A stretch of DNA of 64,000 nucleotides from Talpa occidentalis (GCF_014898055.3 NW_023601104.1:69671106-69735105), one strand, 5' to 3'; shown: positions 23,770 to 36,551, counted from the stretch's first letter. The notes: generated by a model from the letters alone, not told the origin. Translations and numbers: made by a program.

Positions 23770-26035
23770 CTTTGCTCTTTGCTTTGCCTTAAAATCTTAT
23801 ACTTTGTCAAGATAAAACAAAACTAGAAATTGAGGGGTATTCCCTCAACTTGATAAAGATTTTCTACAAAAATCCTACAACATAATCCATGGTAAAAAAC
23901 TAAAGGCTTTTCAAGCAAGGGAAAAAGACGAGGACATTACCTCTCCCCACACCTTTTCAATACCATGCTGGAAGTCCCAGCTAATCAGTAAGACCAAAGG
24001 AAATAGGTGTGTTGCCGGTAACATGACTATCTTTGTAGAAAATCTGAAAGAATCAACAAAATAGTTCCTGGTACTAACCAGTGATTCTAACAAAGTTGTA
24101 GTATGCAAGGTGAATATACAAACCTCCTTGCCTTCCTAGAGAGCAACAAAATAGAAGTAGATTTAAAATAAAAAAACACAACCACTTGCATGCATTAGTA
24201 AAAAAAAATCAGCTATTTAGGTGTAAATCTAACAAAATATGTACAAGATCTATAGGAGATCTCATTTTGTAATTTCATAGAAAACTACAAACCTGATGAG
24301 CAAAATAGGAGAACAAAATAAATGAAGAGATATTACATGTTCACAGATAGGGAAACTTAATATTGTTAAGATGTCAGGTCTTCCCACTTCATCTACAGAT
24401 TTCATAAAATCTCAATCAAAATACCAGAAAGTTATTTGTGTATATAGACAAATTAAATTTATATGGAGAAGCAAAAGACCTAGAATAGCTAGGAGCATGT
24501 TGAAGAAGAACAAAATTGGAAGACTAATACTGCCCAACTTCAAGACTTACTATAAAGCTACAGAAGTCAAAAACATATTGTATTGGTTGAAGAAGAGACA
24601 AAGAATGAAAAAGAACAGAGTGTTCACTAATAAACTCACATAAAGTTAAATACTCTTTTCAGTAAATGAGGTTAAAACAACTAGATATTCCAGATACAAA
24701 AAAAAAATATGAATCTAGACATAGATATTATACCGTAAACAAAAATTTACTGGAAATATGTCGTAGACCTAAATACTAAATACAAAAGTAAAAATCCTAG
24801 AAGATAACATAGGAGAAAACCTAGATGAACTTGGGCATGACAATGAGCTTTTAGATACACCAAAGTCACAATCCATAATTATTTGGACTTTACTAAAAAT
24901 TAAGAACTTATGCTCTGTGAAAGACAGTATCAAGAAAATGAGAAGACAAAACCAGACTGGGAAAAAATAATTGTACAAGACATATCTGATAAAGGTCTGA
25001 TATCCAAAATATACAAAAAAACTCTTAAAACTCAACAAAAAGAAAGCAATCTGATTTTTAAAATGGACCAAAGATCTTAGCAGAGACCTCACCAAAGAAC
25101 TATACAAATATTAAGTATCTGAAAAGATGATCCACATTATATGTTATAGAGAAATACGAATTGACTCAATAATGAGATGCCAATATTACCGCTATTAAAA
25201 AGTCCAAAGTCTGGAACACTGGCAACAACAAATGCTGGCAAGGATGTAGAGCAAATACACGAACTCTGATTCATTGTTGGTGTGAATGCAGATGATGGAA
25301 CCACTTTGGATGTCAGTTTGATGGTTTCTTACAAAATAAACATACTCTTACCATGTGATCCAACCATGGCTATAGTATAGTATTTATTTAAAGGAATTGA
25401 AAAATTATGTGTACATATCAACCTGCAAACAGATATTGATAGGAGTTTTACTCATAATTGCCAAAGCTTGAAAGCCACCCAGATGTACTTCGGTAGGTGA
25501 ATAAATAAGCTGTGATAAATGCAAACAATGGAACAATATTCAGTGCTGAAAAGAAGTGAACTATTAAGCCATGACAAGACATGGAGGAATCGTAAATATT
25601 ACAAAGTGCAAGAAGCCAATTTGAAAAGGCTTCATATTTTATGATTCCTCCATTCTGAGAAGATAAACTTTGGAGACAATAAAAAGATCAGTGGTTGCCA
25701 TGAAGTGATGACAGGGAAGAAGGATGAATAGGACGAGCACAGAGGATTATTAGAGTAGTGCAAATACCTTGTATGATACTAAATGATGGACATGACATTA
25801 TAAATTTGTCCAAGCCCATAGAATGTATACTACCAGAAACGAATGTCAATATAGACCATGGAGTTTGGGTGATAATGATGTCAATGTAGGTTCTGTAGGG
25901 GTATGAAATGTACCACTCTGTCCAGGGATGGCGTGAAATGGAAGAGGCTATCCATATGTGAGGGTAATCTCTATTTTTCTCTAAATTTTGTTGTGAATCT
26001 AAAACTTCTATAAAAGAATTAAGTCTTTAAAAAAT
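23770..26035 (+). mobile_element. Old L1 (L1M-type), plus strand, 5'-truncated
   Basis: About 2.2 kb reading from within ORF2 (GGTAAAAAACTAAAGGCTTTTC) through the C-terminal region and a long 3'UTR (GAATGTATACTACCAGAAACG, TTTGTTGTGAATCTAAAACTTC) to an A-rich end. It is heavily mutated. The 3'UTR text also occurs at 50.3-50.9 kb and partly at 38.4-38.7 kb. Confidence 0.85.
24371..24643 (+). pseudogene. L1 ORF2 remnant
   Basis: Open piece with a clear ORF2 segment, FIWRSKRPRIARSML followed by LPNFKTYYKATEVKNILYW, from the region downstream of the reverse transcriptase core. It closes on both sides by mutation and the remainder of ORF2 is out of frame. Not functional. Confidence 0.9.
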
Positions 26036-26160
26036 ATATTCTGCATGTCAGTTTCTCCTAAACTGTTCTCATATTCTTGGCATTAGCATTCTGTTTTCCC
26101 AGAGATAATGCTCCTACGTTTAAGATGGTGTGTTCTTCTTCCCTGTTAAGAAGAGATTAC

Positions 26161-26164
<4 letters not shown>

Positions 26165-26200
<36 letters not shown>
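26165..26200 (+). repeat. (AC)18 microsatellite
   Basis: Uninterrupted AC dinucleotide run, 36 bp, ending at GCGTAAATC. Likely polymorphic in length. Confidence 0.98.
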
Positions 26201-26202
<2 letters not shown>

Positions 26203-27414
26203 GTAAATCTTCACTTTTCTCCAGGCTATGAAAGTAAGATTGTTTTTCAGAGATAGGGCAGGGGTTATCCACGTAGAGATGGCTGCTGAAGACCATTTTA
26301 CGGGGAAGAATGTGTGAAGAAGGGTCATGGATGCTGAAGTTTGCATTATACCAACAAAGAAAAGTGTGGAGGAGGAGCTGGAGGGGAAACTACAGGAGGA
26401 GTAACAGAAGAATGAAAATGGACAGTGGAGAATCTCTGAGGAGGGGCAAGTAACTCAGAAAAGTCTATGAGACTGAGGATAAGGGGAAGACCAATGGATT
26501 TGGTGACAGGAGATCACAGCTGCTCTAGAGAGTAGGTTCCTTCCCATACTCAGCCCCACCAGGCCTTCCCATCTCGATTGCTTCCTCTTCTGGGTGGGTG
26601 GACTTGCTATCAATAGACTGGCACTCCCAACTAGAACAATTAGAAAAGTCAAAATAAAATGCAGGAATGATCTCTTTGAAAGAAGCTGAGAGCTGCTCAA
26701 AAAAGAAAAACTGGAAGAACCATGGTCCTAAAAAGGAAAGAACTTTTCCCCTCAGAATCCCAAAGGTTTTGGCAGTGCAGTCTGATAGACAGCAGTCTAG
26801 GAGAGAGAGATACCAGCAGAATTTGGGTGAAAGACCTGGGAGAGATCTGAACAGAGGACCATTTCCCTCCAAGAACTTTTGTCAAACACTGGGGCTGTTC
26901 AGTGCAGGGGTTTTAAAATACAAGTGGAAAACCTGCCTATGAAAAGCAGAGTGGAATTTTCTACAGTCTTAAAAGTGAACATTATAGTTTAGTACCCAGA
27001 GGGGGAGGTGCCTTGCAGAAAACAATAGGCTTTTTGTTGAAAACTCAAGTCAGAGATGAACCAGCGGAAGTTTGGAATTTACTAGAGCTGTACTTCAATC
27101 TTGACTCAGCAAATCACCAAGTAGAGCAGCATGATCAGCCACCATTCTGGCATCATGGCACAAGGGGTGGGGGTGGTAGTGGTAAGTTCTTAAAGAAGCC
27201 ATCTGGAGTCTCTTCAACCTCATATACAGGATGTCCAGCGTTCAACTAAAATTTGCTAAATACACCAAAAAGACAGCATCACATGACTGAAAGACTAAGG
27301 GAATGAAAAAAGTCTTTAATAAATCATGTGATTTACTAGAAACAGGCAGGTTATCCAAATGTTGGAGTTAACTGACAAGGGCTGACAATTAACTACCATT
27401 GTGTTTTAAAGAGT
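26201..27414. other. Unassigned intergenic DNA
   Basis: Overlapping frames of up to 115 codons on the minus strand (26455-26885) and 91 on the plus (26667-26942) lie over each other, which argues against any being real. No domain, splice or promoter signal recognised. Confidence 0.5.
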
Positions 27415-27428
27415 AAAAGACAGATAAG

Positions 27429-27700
27429 ACTGAGGGCCTCCCTGATGGTGCAAGGGCTTAAGACACAACCTATGAAGCTATCTGTAGCCACTGCAGCACA
27501 AGTTCAATCCCTGCCCAGGGAGCAACCCACATGGTGCAGCAGACCTATCCTGACTCGCCCGCTGCTCCCCTCAGCAGTGTATTTCAGTAGATCTGCCTGT
27601 TCTGCTTCTTGCTCTGTCTCTGGTGAATCCTCTCACCCCCCACACCTCTGACCTGTACCACAGTTCTTGTATGCATAAATAAATAAATCTTTAAAAAAAA
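27429..27700 (+). mobile_element. tRNA-derived SINE, copy 8
   Basis: Plus-strand SINE with head GGGCCTCCCTGATGGTGC and tail TATGCATAAATAAATAAATC plus an A-run. Bracketed by AAGACAGATAAG at 27417-27428 and 27701-27712. The B box is decayed. Confidence 0.92.
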
Positions 27701-27712
27701 AAGACAGATAAG

Positions 27713-27985
27713 GGCCTCCCTGGTGGCTCAAGGGGTTAAGCACTGCACTATGAAGCAATCCGCAGCCTCTGCAGTATGAGTTCGATTCCTGGCCAGCCAG
27801 GGAGCTACCCACATGGCACAGCAGACCTCTCCTGACTCTCCCACTGCTCCCCTCGGCAGTGTATTTCAGTCAGTCTGCCGGTTCTGCTCCCCACTCTGTC
27901 TCTGGTGAATCCTCTCACCATCCACACCTCTGGCCTATCCCCCAGCTCTTGTATGCATAAATAAATAAATCTTTTAAAAAAAAAG
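27713..27985 (+). mobile_element. tRNA-derived SINE, copy 9
   Basis: Second plus-strand SINE, immediately after the right-hand duplication of copy 8, making a head-to-tail pair. Head GGCCTCCCTGGTGGCTC, B-box-like AGTTCGATTCC at about 27780-27790, tail ATGCATAAATAAATAAATC. AGATAAG follows the tail, so it used the same short target motif. Confidence 0.92.
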
Positions 27986-28829
27986 ATAAGATAGAAAAGA
28001 TGGCATCAATCGCCACTTCTTCCATGAAGCTTTCTTTGGCTATCCATTTTTAGAAATTATCTTTTTCTCTTCTACACAAGCTGAAATTTTATCTGTACTT
28101 CTTATTGTACTTACCACCTCATAAAGTAGTTGTAAGTGCTTACAAGCAAGGAGGTTTTAAGATCACATTGTTAAGGAAAGTACCTCCCTACCACCACTTA
28201 ACATGGGGTGGAGTTGAGTGGCCACTTGCGGCTGCCTTGTAGAGAAGGCACAGGGAGGAGAGTGCTGTAGCTTCTGTGGCCTGACCTGTACCCTAGTATT
28301 GCCATGAAGGAGACCTGGAAACAGACACGTGGAGGAGAAAGCTCTCGTTCCTGCAGCCCAACATGTACTCTGGTAGTGCTGGGAAGGGCACATGGAGGGG
28401 AAGACATGGAGGAGAGACATACAGAGACACTTGAAAGAGACGCATGGGCAAGAGATGCATGGGGAGGCTGACAATGGCAGGCTTTAACTTGATTTGAACT
28501 TTGATTTTGCTCTTTTTGTCCCAGACTTGCCTGATTCCCTTCTGCCCCTTTCCTGTGGTTTTCCCTTAGAATGTGCCTTAGACTTGTGGCAAGACTTTGG
28601 ACCTCAGCAGCCTTGCTTTGGGGCGATCCTGCTCAGCTATGTATTTGCCTACAAGGACATGGTAATTTTCAGTGATTTATTGGGAAAAATATCCTCTCTC
28701 TTCCCTTTCAATGTACATTAATTCCATTAAAGTTCTTTTATACTCAGGGTTTGCTCTGGAATGATGTGGTAGATGGCAGGACCCCATTTTAGAGCATGCA
28801 AGTTTGGGAGCCTCTGGTTACCTCTCAAT
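27986..28829. other. Unassigned, possibly part of an old LTR
   Basis: A 75-codon open frame (28494-28721) has no recognised domain. The run TTCCATTAAAGTTCTTTTATACTC (28712-28745) looks like a polyadenylation region of an LTR, but no boundary could be set. Confidence 0.35.
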
Positions 28830-29030
28830 CATTTGCTAACAACAGTGGGTTCAAAATCTAAATCAATCATCTGTTAATGACCTTGGATAAATTACTTTAT
28901 CCAAGTAATTTATGTTATTTTATTTGAGCCTCAATATCCTTGTCTATAAAATGAAGTTGATACAGTATTCGCCTCACATAATTGCTTTGGGGACTCAAAT
29001 AAACTGACTCAACTATACTAATTCAGTTGT
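28830..29030 (+). mobile_element. MIR SINE
   Basis: MIR-like order: GGGTTCAAAATCTAAATC, ATGACCTTGGATAAATTAC, CTTGTCTATAAAATGAAG. A 10-bp perfect hairpin (28888-28897 with 28903-28912, 5-nt loop) lies inside it. Confidence 0.65.
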
Positions 29031-30184
29031 AGTGAACAGTTTAATTTTTAGTATCTGTTCTAGTTTTCTTCACAGACTCCTTCCACTGAGTACTGTGGGA
29101 AGAACCTTAATTTTTGTCTAAGCCACTCATTTTCTAATGACCTAATACTTTGAATATTTCTTTAAATTTCTCAGGTCCCCTAAGATGGTATCTGGATATA
29201 TGAGGAGATTAGCTGGGGCTCTTGTGGCAGCAGAGGAGCAATAGTCCTTGCATCCTCCACATCCCTCCCGATCTCTTCTGGGGGATATCTGGACAAGTGT
29301 AAGGGGTTTTGGGGGAGCATTTTTGGTGGAAAGAACATGATGCAGGCTTCTTTATGGTTCCTCTGCCCATAACCTTCCCTTCTCAATGTTGTAAGATGCA
29401 GATGTTACATTTGGAACCCTGGCAACTAGATCATCAAAATGTCCTCACAGAACCTCTTTCCCAACCTTGAACTATCTCTAAACTTCTTGTTATTCTTGTG
29501 AGATCATAAATACTGTCATTATTTAGCCCTGTCATTATTTGAATTTTATATGTTAGGAGCCAAAATATTTTCTCTAATTGTTACACTTTGGAATGAATTC
29601 AACTTCCTATGCATTCTGTGACCTAACACTGAGTAAGGAGGTCAGTGGTCCTGTTTCACCCCCATGAAGGTTAAGTCTACTCTCAGACATGTCTCATTAT
29701 CATCCTGGGCTACATGTCAGATGTGGCTTTAGGTAATATCTCTAAAGCTCTCTGAACAAAGAACATCTAAATGGGCACACAGGTAACTATAGGTTAAGGA
29801 AATTCTAGGAGGAGGTTGAACTGAAGAGGCAGAAGAATGAGGGCTGACGCCGTGAAGGCAAAGTAAAACCAAGAGGCTATAAAAACCAAAGAGATACAAG
29901 AAATCCGGAAGGAGGAAAACACCAGAGGTGGAAAAGTCCAATCAAATAGCCATCAAAAATGAGAATAACAGAGGAATTGGGAAAGGAAAAGTCAAATTGA
30001 CATGATGAAGGGCATAGTAAATTACTGGAGAAGCAATAGATTAGGAGGTGAGTGTTGGGAAAATTAATTCTATTTAATGCCACCTCAGAGAATCCTTTAA
30101 AAAAAATCCCCAAATGTATTAAAGACATAAAGTTAAATGCAAATGCTAAACGTAAAACTGTATTGTAGTAGAAAGAACTATGGG
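29031..30184. other. Unassigned intergenic DNA
   Basis: Purine-rich on the plus strand from 29760. No gene or repeat recognised. Confidence 0.45.
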
Positions 30185-31205
30185 TGATTATCTCTGTGAC
30201 TTTTGAGTGGAAACCTGTAACTTAAAGAAAACCCAAAGATGCAAACCATAACCCTGAAGAAAACTGATGGATTTTTCTACAAAGCAAATCTTAGGAAGAT
30301 TTATACTAATAAAAAATCCCACAAAGTCAACAAGTAGATAGTGAAGTGGAAGAAGATATTATGTTTTATTAACATCCCAAACCCAGGCATGGAAATTCTA
30401 GAAAATCCTGTAAACTGTAAGAGAAAGACAGGAAAAAGGAAGAAAAAATGGCAAAATATATGAATAGCCATTCATAGAAGAGGAGCCTCTGAATGGCCAA
30501 TAGTTATGTGTAGAGATGCTCACCATCAATAGCCCTTGGGAAAATGTAAATTAAAACATCAATGAAAAATCATATCAAAGAAAGTTGGATAATATCAAAC
30601 AGGGCAAAAATGCCCAAATGCTGGAGCATGAACTGGCAGAGCCTCTGCAGAGCTCTCTGTCCTGGGAGAAATCAAGGACTAGTCTCAGTCCTGAGTATAT
30701 GCCCAGGGAAACTCTAGTGTGCAGGTCATAAGGATGTGCAAAGTGTCATCACAGCATGTGTGTGTTTGGGGGTGGGGGATGCATTGGGTGGGTAAGGACT
30801 TGGAGGCAACCTGGTGTTTACTAATAAGACAATCCTCTGGTTAAACTAAACAATATGGACACCAGGCTAACCAGAATAGAGATTTATAGATAGAGATTTC
30901 GTGACATGGATGCCTCCACAGCCTAATGATGACTAAGACAGGGAAGAAGCACAAGGGGTCCACAGTACAGAAGCATATTTGTGAAGTAAGAACACACACA
31001 AAATGGCACCACAGAGTTATCTAACATGTAGACATGGGTTGGGAAGATATGGAGAAACTCAAGTTAGGCTACAGAGCTTCAGGAAGACACAGAATAGAGA
31101 CCTGGATTGTGGTGACAGCTTGACAGAGACATGTATGTCAAAACTTATCAAACTGTACATTTAAATGTGACTTTTTTTCATGTCAACCATACCTGAGTGA
31201 AGAGG
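30185..31205 (+). mobile_element. Old L1 (L1M-type), plus strand
   Basis: ORF2-like text (ATGGCAAAATATATGAATAG, then GGAAAATGTAAATTAAAAC) followed by a 3'UTR and an end TCATGTCAACCATACCTGAG that resembles old L1 3' termini. No frame survives. Confidence 0.65.
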
Positions 31206-31299
31206 GTACTAAGTGACAGCTGTGCATACACTGATGAGTGACTGACTGGATTCCATTTTCCTGAGGCCTGAATTAAATAAAATAGAAACACACATAAGG

Positions 31300-31465
31300 C
31301 CAGTGGGCAAGAACTCCAGTAACTCTTATTTTAACATGCACAAGAATCATCTGAGTGGCTGCTAATAGAACAAATTTTGGGCCAGATAATCTGAACCTGC
31401 ATTGTAGACATATCTCTTAGATGATTCTCCAGTCAGTGGAATGAGCCACATTTGGAGATGCCCTA
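31300..31465 (+). mobile_element. Possible MER5-like fragment
   Basis: CATGCACAAGAATCATCTGAG, GGGCCAGATAATCTGAACC and TAGATGATTCTCCAG resemble MER5/hAT MITEs. Confidence 0.4.
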
Positions 31466-34400
31466 AACTAGGTAAACTCAGTTTCAGTGAAAAGCATCAA
31501 GTAGGCAAGGAGAATAGCCTGGAACATCTGGCCAGTACCAGAGGCAAGGGAATGATGCTCAGGCAGCTGGACCTGTCAGCAGGGACCGCCTGCCTTCTGC
31601 TACCTTCTTTGTGAGCCAGTCCCATGAGGGCTGGCCTGGAGGGTTTTGGGTGATGGAAATTGACAACAGCTGTCTGGGAGTGCATCTGTGGACAGGAAGC
31701 CCCTGGAGCCATCTCCTTCACCTGGGTGCTGTGGGCATCGTGCCTCCTGCAGTCCTGAACTTGACATAATCCCCCTTATAGTCAGTTTGCAGAGGAATTT
31801 AAAGGACTTTGCAGAAGTGAGAATGACACATGTGGGACATTGTTAGTGCAAATACATGAGTCTGGCCTGACGAGAGGAGGAGTTGCATCATCTTTCAGCC
31901 AACCTCCAAGTGGCCTCTTTCCTGAAAATGGTCCAGGATTGCAGCCAGGGGTCCTGTTATCCCATCAGTGCCTGCTCTGTCACGTGTCCTTGGGTCCCTG
32001 CTTCTGGTTCAGGCTGTTTTGTGGCAGAGTGTGAACCATGTGGAGGAGATTTTTCAACAGTGACTGCTGTGGTGGCAGGCAGGCTTGGCTTGATCTTAAG
32101 CTTAACTTTAGGGAAGTTGACTGGCACCGCAATGCTGCATCTCTGGCCACAGAAAAGTCTACCTCCTTGTGAGCGGAATACAACCACCCCAGTCAAGAAT
32201 GGACCTTGGGCTCCTTCCTAGGTTATTTATCCAGGCACTGTTCCCCTGTCGGCCCAGAGCGCCAACAGGAACTTGGATTCACTGTCCCCTTCCTAATATG
32301 CAGAATGTCCTGGTTTCCTAAGGACAAGGAAGGTTTTTCAGATTTATACAAACAGACCAAGCATATTTGTGGGTATCCAGGTAACAAACTCAGTTTGAAA
32401 CTCCTTTTGACAGCATAATTCATAGCCCCAGACAGAAATGCTAATGTGAATGCAGACACTCCAAGGAAGCAGCTACAGTGGAAAAAATTATGAAAAGGCC
32501 CCAAATATAGCTGTCTAGAAGCCATTTGATTCTCCAGCAGGCTTTTTTTTTACACAAATCTGAACATTTTCATGAAAAATAGAAAAGAAAGAGTTAATGG
32601 CAGAGAATAGAGAAATGCAAATATTTTTGGCTTATTAATAGCCACAGATATTTTTCTCTTTAGGAACTTCTTGAAGTGACTGTTGGTTGCTGACGGTGTG
32701 TGGTGTGTAAGCAAATGTGTGTGTATCTGAGGATCCCTGTGTGTGAGGGGACAGTCTCCTTGCACCTGTGTGCATGAAACTCCAGGCAGCTGCAGCTCCC
32801 GTGGCGCTGTGCGTCGGGGCAGCTGACAGAGCCATTCTTCTCTCTCAGTAATCTGTTTGCTTAAGCATGAACATTAGTGTCAGAAGTTCTTAGTGCAAAG
32901 CACACTTTCAGGGGTGAAGCAGACATTGCCAAGTCTCTGCGTCTGGGAATCAGTTTTGTCTGTTTGTCTCTGGGTAGGGCTAGGGCTAGGGAACTCTGGT
33001 TTTTTTCTCATGAAGTTGCAAAAGATAAAAAACAAGAATACGATTTATAAATTATCGTTGGGAGTTTGTCCAGCTGTGAAAATCCTATTGTCTTGCACTG
33101 GGAATGCCTTCCTGGAGAATTAAACCGTAGCTCTTATTATGTGGGGCATATCCCCTTGCTCTCATCAGCCCTGTCTTCTGCAATGAGTGAAATGAAAGTT
33201 ACTTTACATTTGACCTTGCACAAAGCTAATGTGCCTAATTAGCGGAAGAATTGCTTTCGGGGTAGAAATCTGATTTTAATCAGTAGTGTCCCATCTTTCA
33301 GAGATGAGGACACACCATGGCAGACAGTGTGTTTCTTCTTGTCTTTCTCACTATAATAATGAGCATGAACTGAACTGATGATTCCCCTGCCTCTGTTGCC
33401 AGCATGGCCAGAGGCCTTTCCGATTCCCAGGCAGCTGGCCAGTGCTGAACCAGGGCAGCTAACGGGGTCACATGGCCCTGGGTTCACAACCTGCCTGCTG
33501 GCTCATGAACTCTGGGCTTCAGCAGAGGAAAGGTCTAGTACTAGGACACCCCAAAAGCCATCATTTGGGTAAGCAATACACAGAACTGGCACAAACCAGT
33601 CCTTCCTGCTGCTGTACTCCAGTGCTCTCCCTCGGAGGCGGTTATCTATTGCCATCTTCCTCTGCAGTGGTCTACCCAGGTGCACAGTGGCAGGGCTCTG
33701 GGAGGGAGCAGGTACAGGCAATAAGGGGTGAAGTGCTGCAGAGTACTTAACAACAGCAGTAAAACTGACATGTCAGTCTGCTGCTTATGGTCACCATGCT
33801 GACAATTTAAACAGTGTTGTGGTAAAAATGCTCTCTACAAATGCTGTGTTATTGTTGCCCCTGACACAGGTGGGCTCAGACTAGGTGTTCCTCTTGAGGT
33901 ATGAAGAGCACCGGGCAGAAGGGCACCGAAGGACTGCCTCCAATAGACTCAGGAGTTTGCTGTCCTCCTGTGCTGTAGCTGCCAGAGATGTGTGCCGAGG
34001 TCCACAGTGACCCTCCTCCTGGCCAGCTCCTCGGTCTTAGCATCTCTGATAGTCCATGTCCCCTTCTACTCGAGGTTATTTGTGAGCACCAGGTGCAGTG
34101 CTGGGTGCAGTGTAGCTGACATGGGGGTCACAGCAAGGACTTTTTCTCTTCTTTTCCACCAGTCTTACCCTGAGGTGTTTGCCTCTGTTATTGGCAGGTA
34201 CTTGAGCACTAGTTTGTTCAAGCATTTCTTCATTTTTGGTTTGAGCCCTGGGATGCGGGTGGGGGGGGGTGCAGATATTTGGATAGCTCAGCCTGGGCTT
34301 GGAGTTTAGCCTCCTGTCCAGAGGCCCAGATGCTCTGACTTTTCTTCTCTTGCCCATTCAGACTCCAGCTGTTCTATAGGGAGAGCCTCAAGCTCAAGCC

Positions 34401-35099
34401 AGTAGTCCAGGCTCTGCGTTCCCAACCCTGCAGCTCTCCAACAGTGCACCCTGCACCCTAGGGGCCAGATCAGGCAACCCCTTGTCCAGTTGCAGTGCCA
34501 GGTCTTAGAGCCTGGAAGTCAGTGTATGCTGCAGTCACTAGCTGTAGGGAGCGCTGCACCCCAGCCACTCCCCTCTTGGGAACTGTAGAACCCTCCTCAT
34601 TATCACTCTAAACAAAGTTCAGGAAGTTTTTGTTGCCTCTTTCTGCCACCTGTGGCTCCTAGTGGTGCTGTGTGGTCCTTTGTTTTTCCCTCTGGGTTTT
34701 TGGCTTTGTTTTCCTGCAACTGAGTTGAGAGTATCTGGAGCAGGCCCACCCAGGGTCTTTGCTCTGCCACTGTCTTGCCAGACCTCTGTGTTCTTTTTGA
34801 AAGTAAGTTTTGATGAGCTGGAATCATTCAAGGTCCCTTCAGCATGTTTTGTCTCCAGCTCCTGAACTGAAACAGATTCAAAATAAGTAATGATCGCAAA
34901 AGGAAAGAGAACACGAGTTATGTCTATATTTGACCAGGATGGTTTTTCATTTGGGTTTAAATTCAAGACAAACAGATTGCAAGCTGTATGATGTAATATT
35001 TTTGTTTCTGTGCAAATTTCAGTTCATATATGAGCTATTTTAATGAATTTGAATCTTTAGAATTAAAATTTATTCTTTGGTGAAATGTATTTATTGTTT
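31466..35099. other. Long repeat-poor unassigned stretch
   Basis: About 3.6 kb in which I recognise no repeat or gene. It is locally GC-richer than its surroundings, with a small CpG cluster at 32797-32819. Many overlapping short frames (up to 115 codons) exist on both strands, but none shows a family motif. It contains the G-quadruplex motif at 32972-32991 and TGACCTTG (33211-33218) plus TAATTAG (33236-33242), which resemble nuclear-receptor and homeodomain half-sites. Repeat-poor stretches often hold conserved non-coding elements, but this cannot be judged from one sequence. Confidence 0.45.
32972..32991 (+). other. Tight G-quadruplex, telomere-like variant repeats
   Basis: GGGTAGGGCTAGGGCTAGGG: four GGG runs with loops TA, CTA and CTA. 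It resembles variant telomeric repeats (TAGGGC) in three units and is the most compact G-quadruplex pattern I see in the window. Confidence 0.8.
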
Positions 35100-35570
35100 A
35101 TAACTAACAACCCTGAAAGTGAGTGCTTCCTTACATTTTGGGCCTCACCCTTCTCCTGGCTGTGCCTCTGACTATGTATGTCCAAAATATACAAATGCTT
35201 ATGCTCTCTGAGCAGCAGCTGCTATAGTATTGGCATTTGACCTAAGCTTGGCCCACTAGATAGCAGAATTCCACCTGAAATTTTGAATTTGGAGCAAGTG
35301 ACTCAAAGTTACAAGGACAGTTTGAAATCCATTCTTGTATGGGTGGTAATGGTGCAAGGTGTGGAATAGTGTCCTGCAGCAGTAGAGATATCTAACCAGA
35401 CCCTTCCGCCATGTGATATGGACTGTACATTTGTCCTTAGGTACCTTAGTTTTTGCCTGTTTGTCAAGCCTGGTTCACTGGGCTTGTAGTTGACAATCTG
35501 AGTTCCCTGCTACTCATTTAGTAAATTCCTTCTCAATAGATAGAGTCTGTGTTATTTGCAATCAGGAATT
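35100..35570 (+). repeat. Old LTR-like interspersed repeat
   Basis: Text at 35260-35420 (CCGCCATGTGATATGGACTG) and the end TTCCTTCTCAATAGATAGAG, then GTCTGTGTTATTTGCAATC, resemble an old LTR-like family seen again at 49.0-49.5 kb. Name not fixed. Confidence 0.35.
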
Positions 35571-36159
35571 ATTATGGTATTCCTAACTCATATGAATAAT
35601 TTGAGGGTGAATTTTGAAGCCCATGATAATTGTTTTGCTAGACAATGACCAAATAGAAGCTGCTGGAACAAATAATAATCTAATTAACTTTACTGGCAAT
35701 GTCAAAGCATATCTCCTAATTTTTCAAGACTATCTCATACACTTACTGTCCCTGACCATCCTGGCCAGATCTTAGTAGATCCAGCAAGACAACAGCTAGA
35801 GACTCTCTTTGGCTAGAGAGATTTTCATAGACCTTACTCCATTTGAAATACGTTAATAGGCAAAAACCAATTTCAAAACATCTAGTAAGAGTTGTGAAAA
35901 AGGCAAAAATGATAGAAATAAAAGAGAAACAGAAGGTAACTTGTCAACAAAAGTCTAAAAGTCAAATTAAGCATGTCTCATTCAACCATTTATTTTTCTT
36001 AATTGCTTACCCTACTCTGAAAACTCTTGGATCAAAGGAATGGAAACCTCATCTGTAAGCAACAGATAAACATTCATTCTAACACACATGACAAGACGGA
36101 GTAAAATTCAGTCTATGAATTCATTTCCAAAATGATCCTCATATCCATTGTAGCTACAG
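35571..36159. other. Unassigned intergenic DNA
   Basis: A 71-codon lysine-rich open frame (35843-36058) is simply A-rich sequence. No recognised repeat. Confidence 0.45.
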
Positions 36160-36335
36160 CAAACCCTGCTTTTGTGTTAAGTTCTGTGACATTAACAAGT
36201 TCTTTAAAATTTCATGACTGAGGCTCCCTCCATTTCTATTGGGATAATGATGTTATTATGGGAAAATTAAGTAAGGAAGTTTGTGAAGTACCTAAATACA
36301 GTTCCCGACACATAGTGCAACACCTAAGCAATTTT
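36160..36335 (+). mobile_element. MIR-like fragment
   Basis: TGACATTAACAAGTTCTTTA, then GGGATAATGATGTTATTATG and CAGTTCCCGACACATAGTGC, follow MIR order. Confidence 0.55.
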
Positions 36336-36550
36336 CCCCTCACTTAGTCTTTAGTAAACATCTGCAAAGGACCAAGAACTATTTAAGGAAACTATTTGAG
36401 TCCTGGAAAACTACTCGCATTTGCTGTGTCTTCCTTTTGCCGCTTTGCTCAGAGGTGATGATTAGATCATCTTTCTGACGACTAAGATGAATAACCACAA
36501 GTACCAATTTCTGCAACCTATTCCTGTCTGCTCTTCCCTCCCACTCCCTC

Positions 36551-36551
<1 letters not shown>

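Noticed and set aside
26146..26346. Minus-strand frame with a CVCVCV run
   Set aside because: Translation of the (AC)18 microsatellite. A similar frame at 36379-36585 comes from (AC)19.
31883..32221. 112-codon frame in the repeat-poor stretch
   Set aside because: Overlapped by several other frames on both strands, with no domain and no splice pattern.
32797..32819. CpG island or promoter
   Set aside because: Only a handful of CpGs over a few dozen bases, far below island length, and no adjacent first exon.
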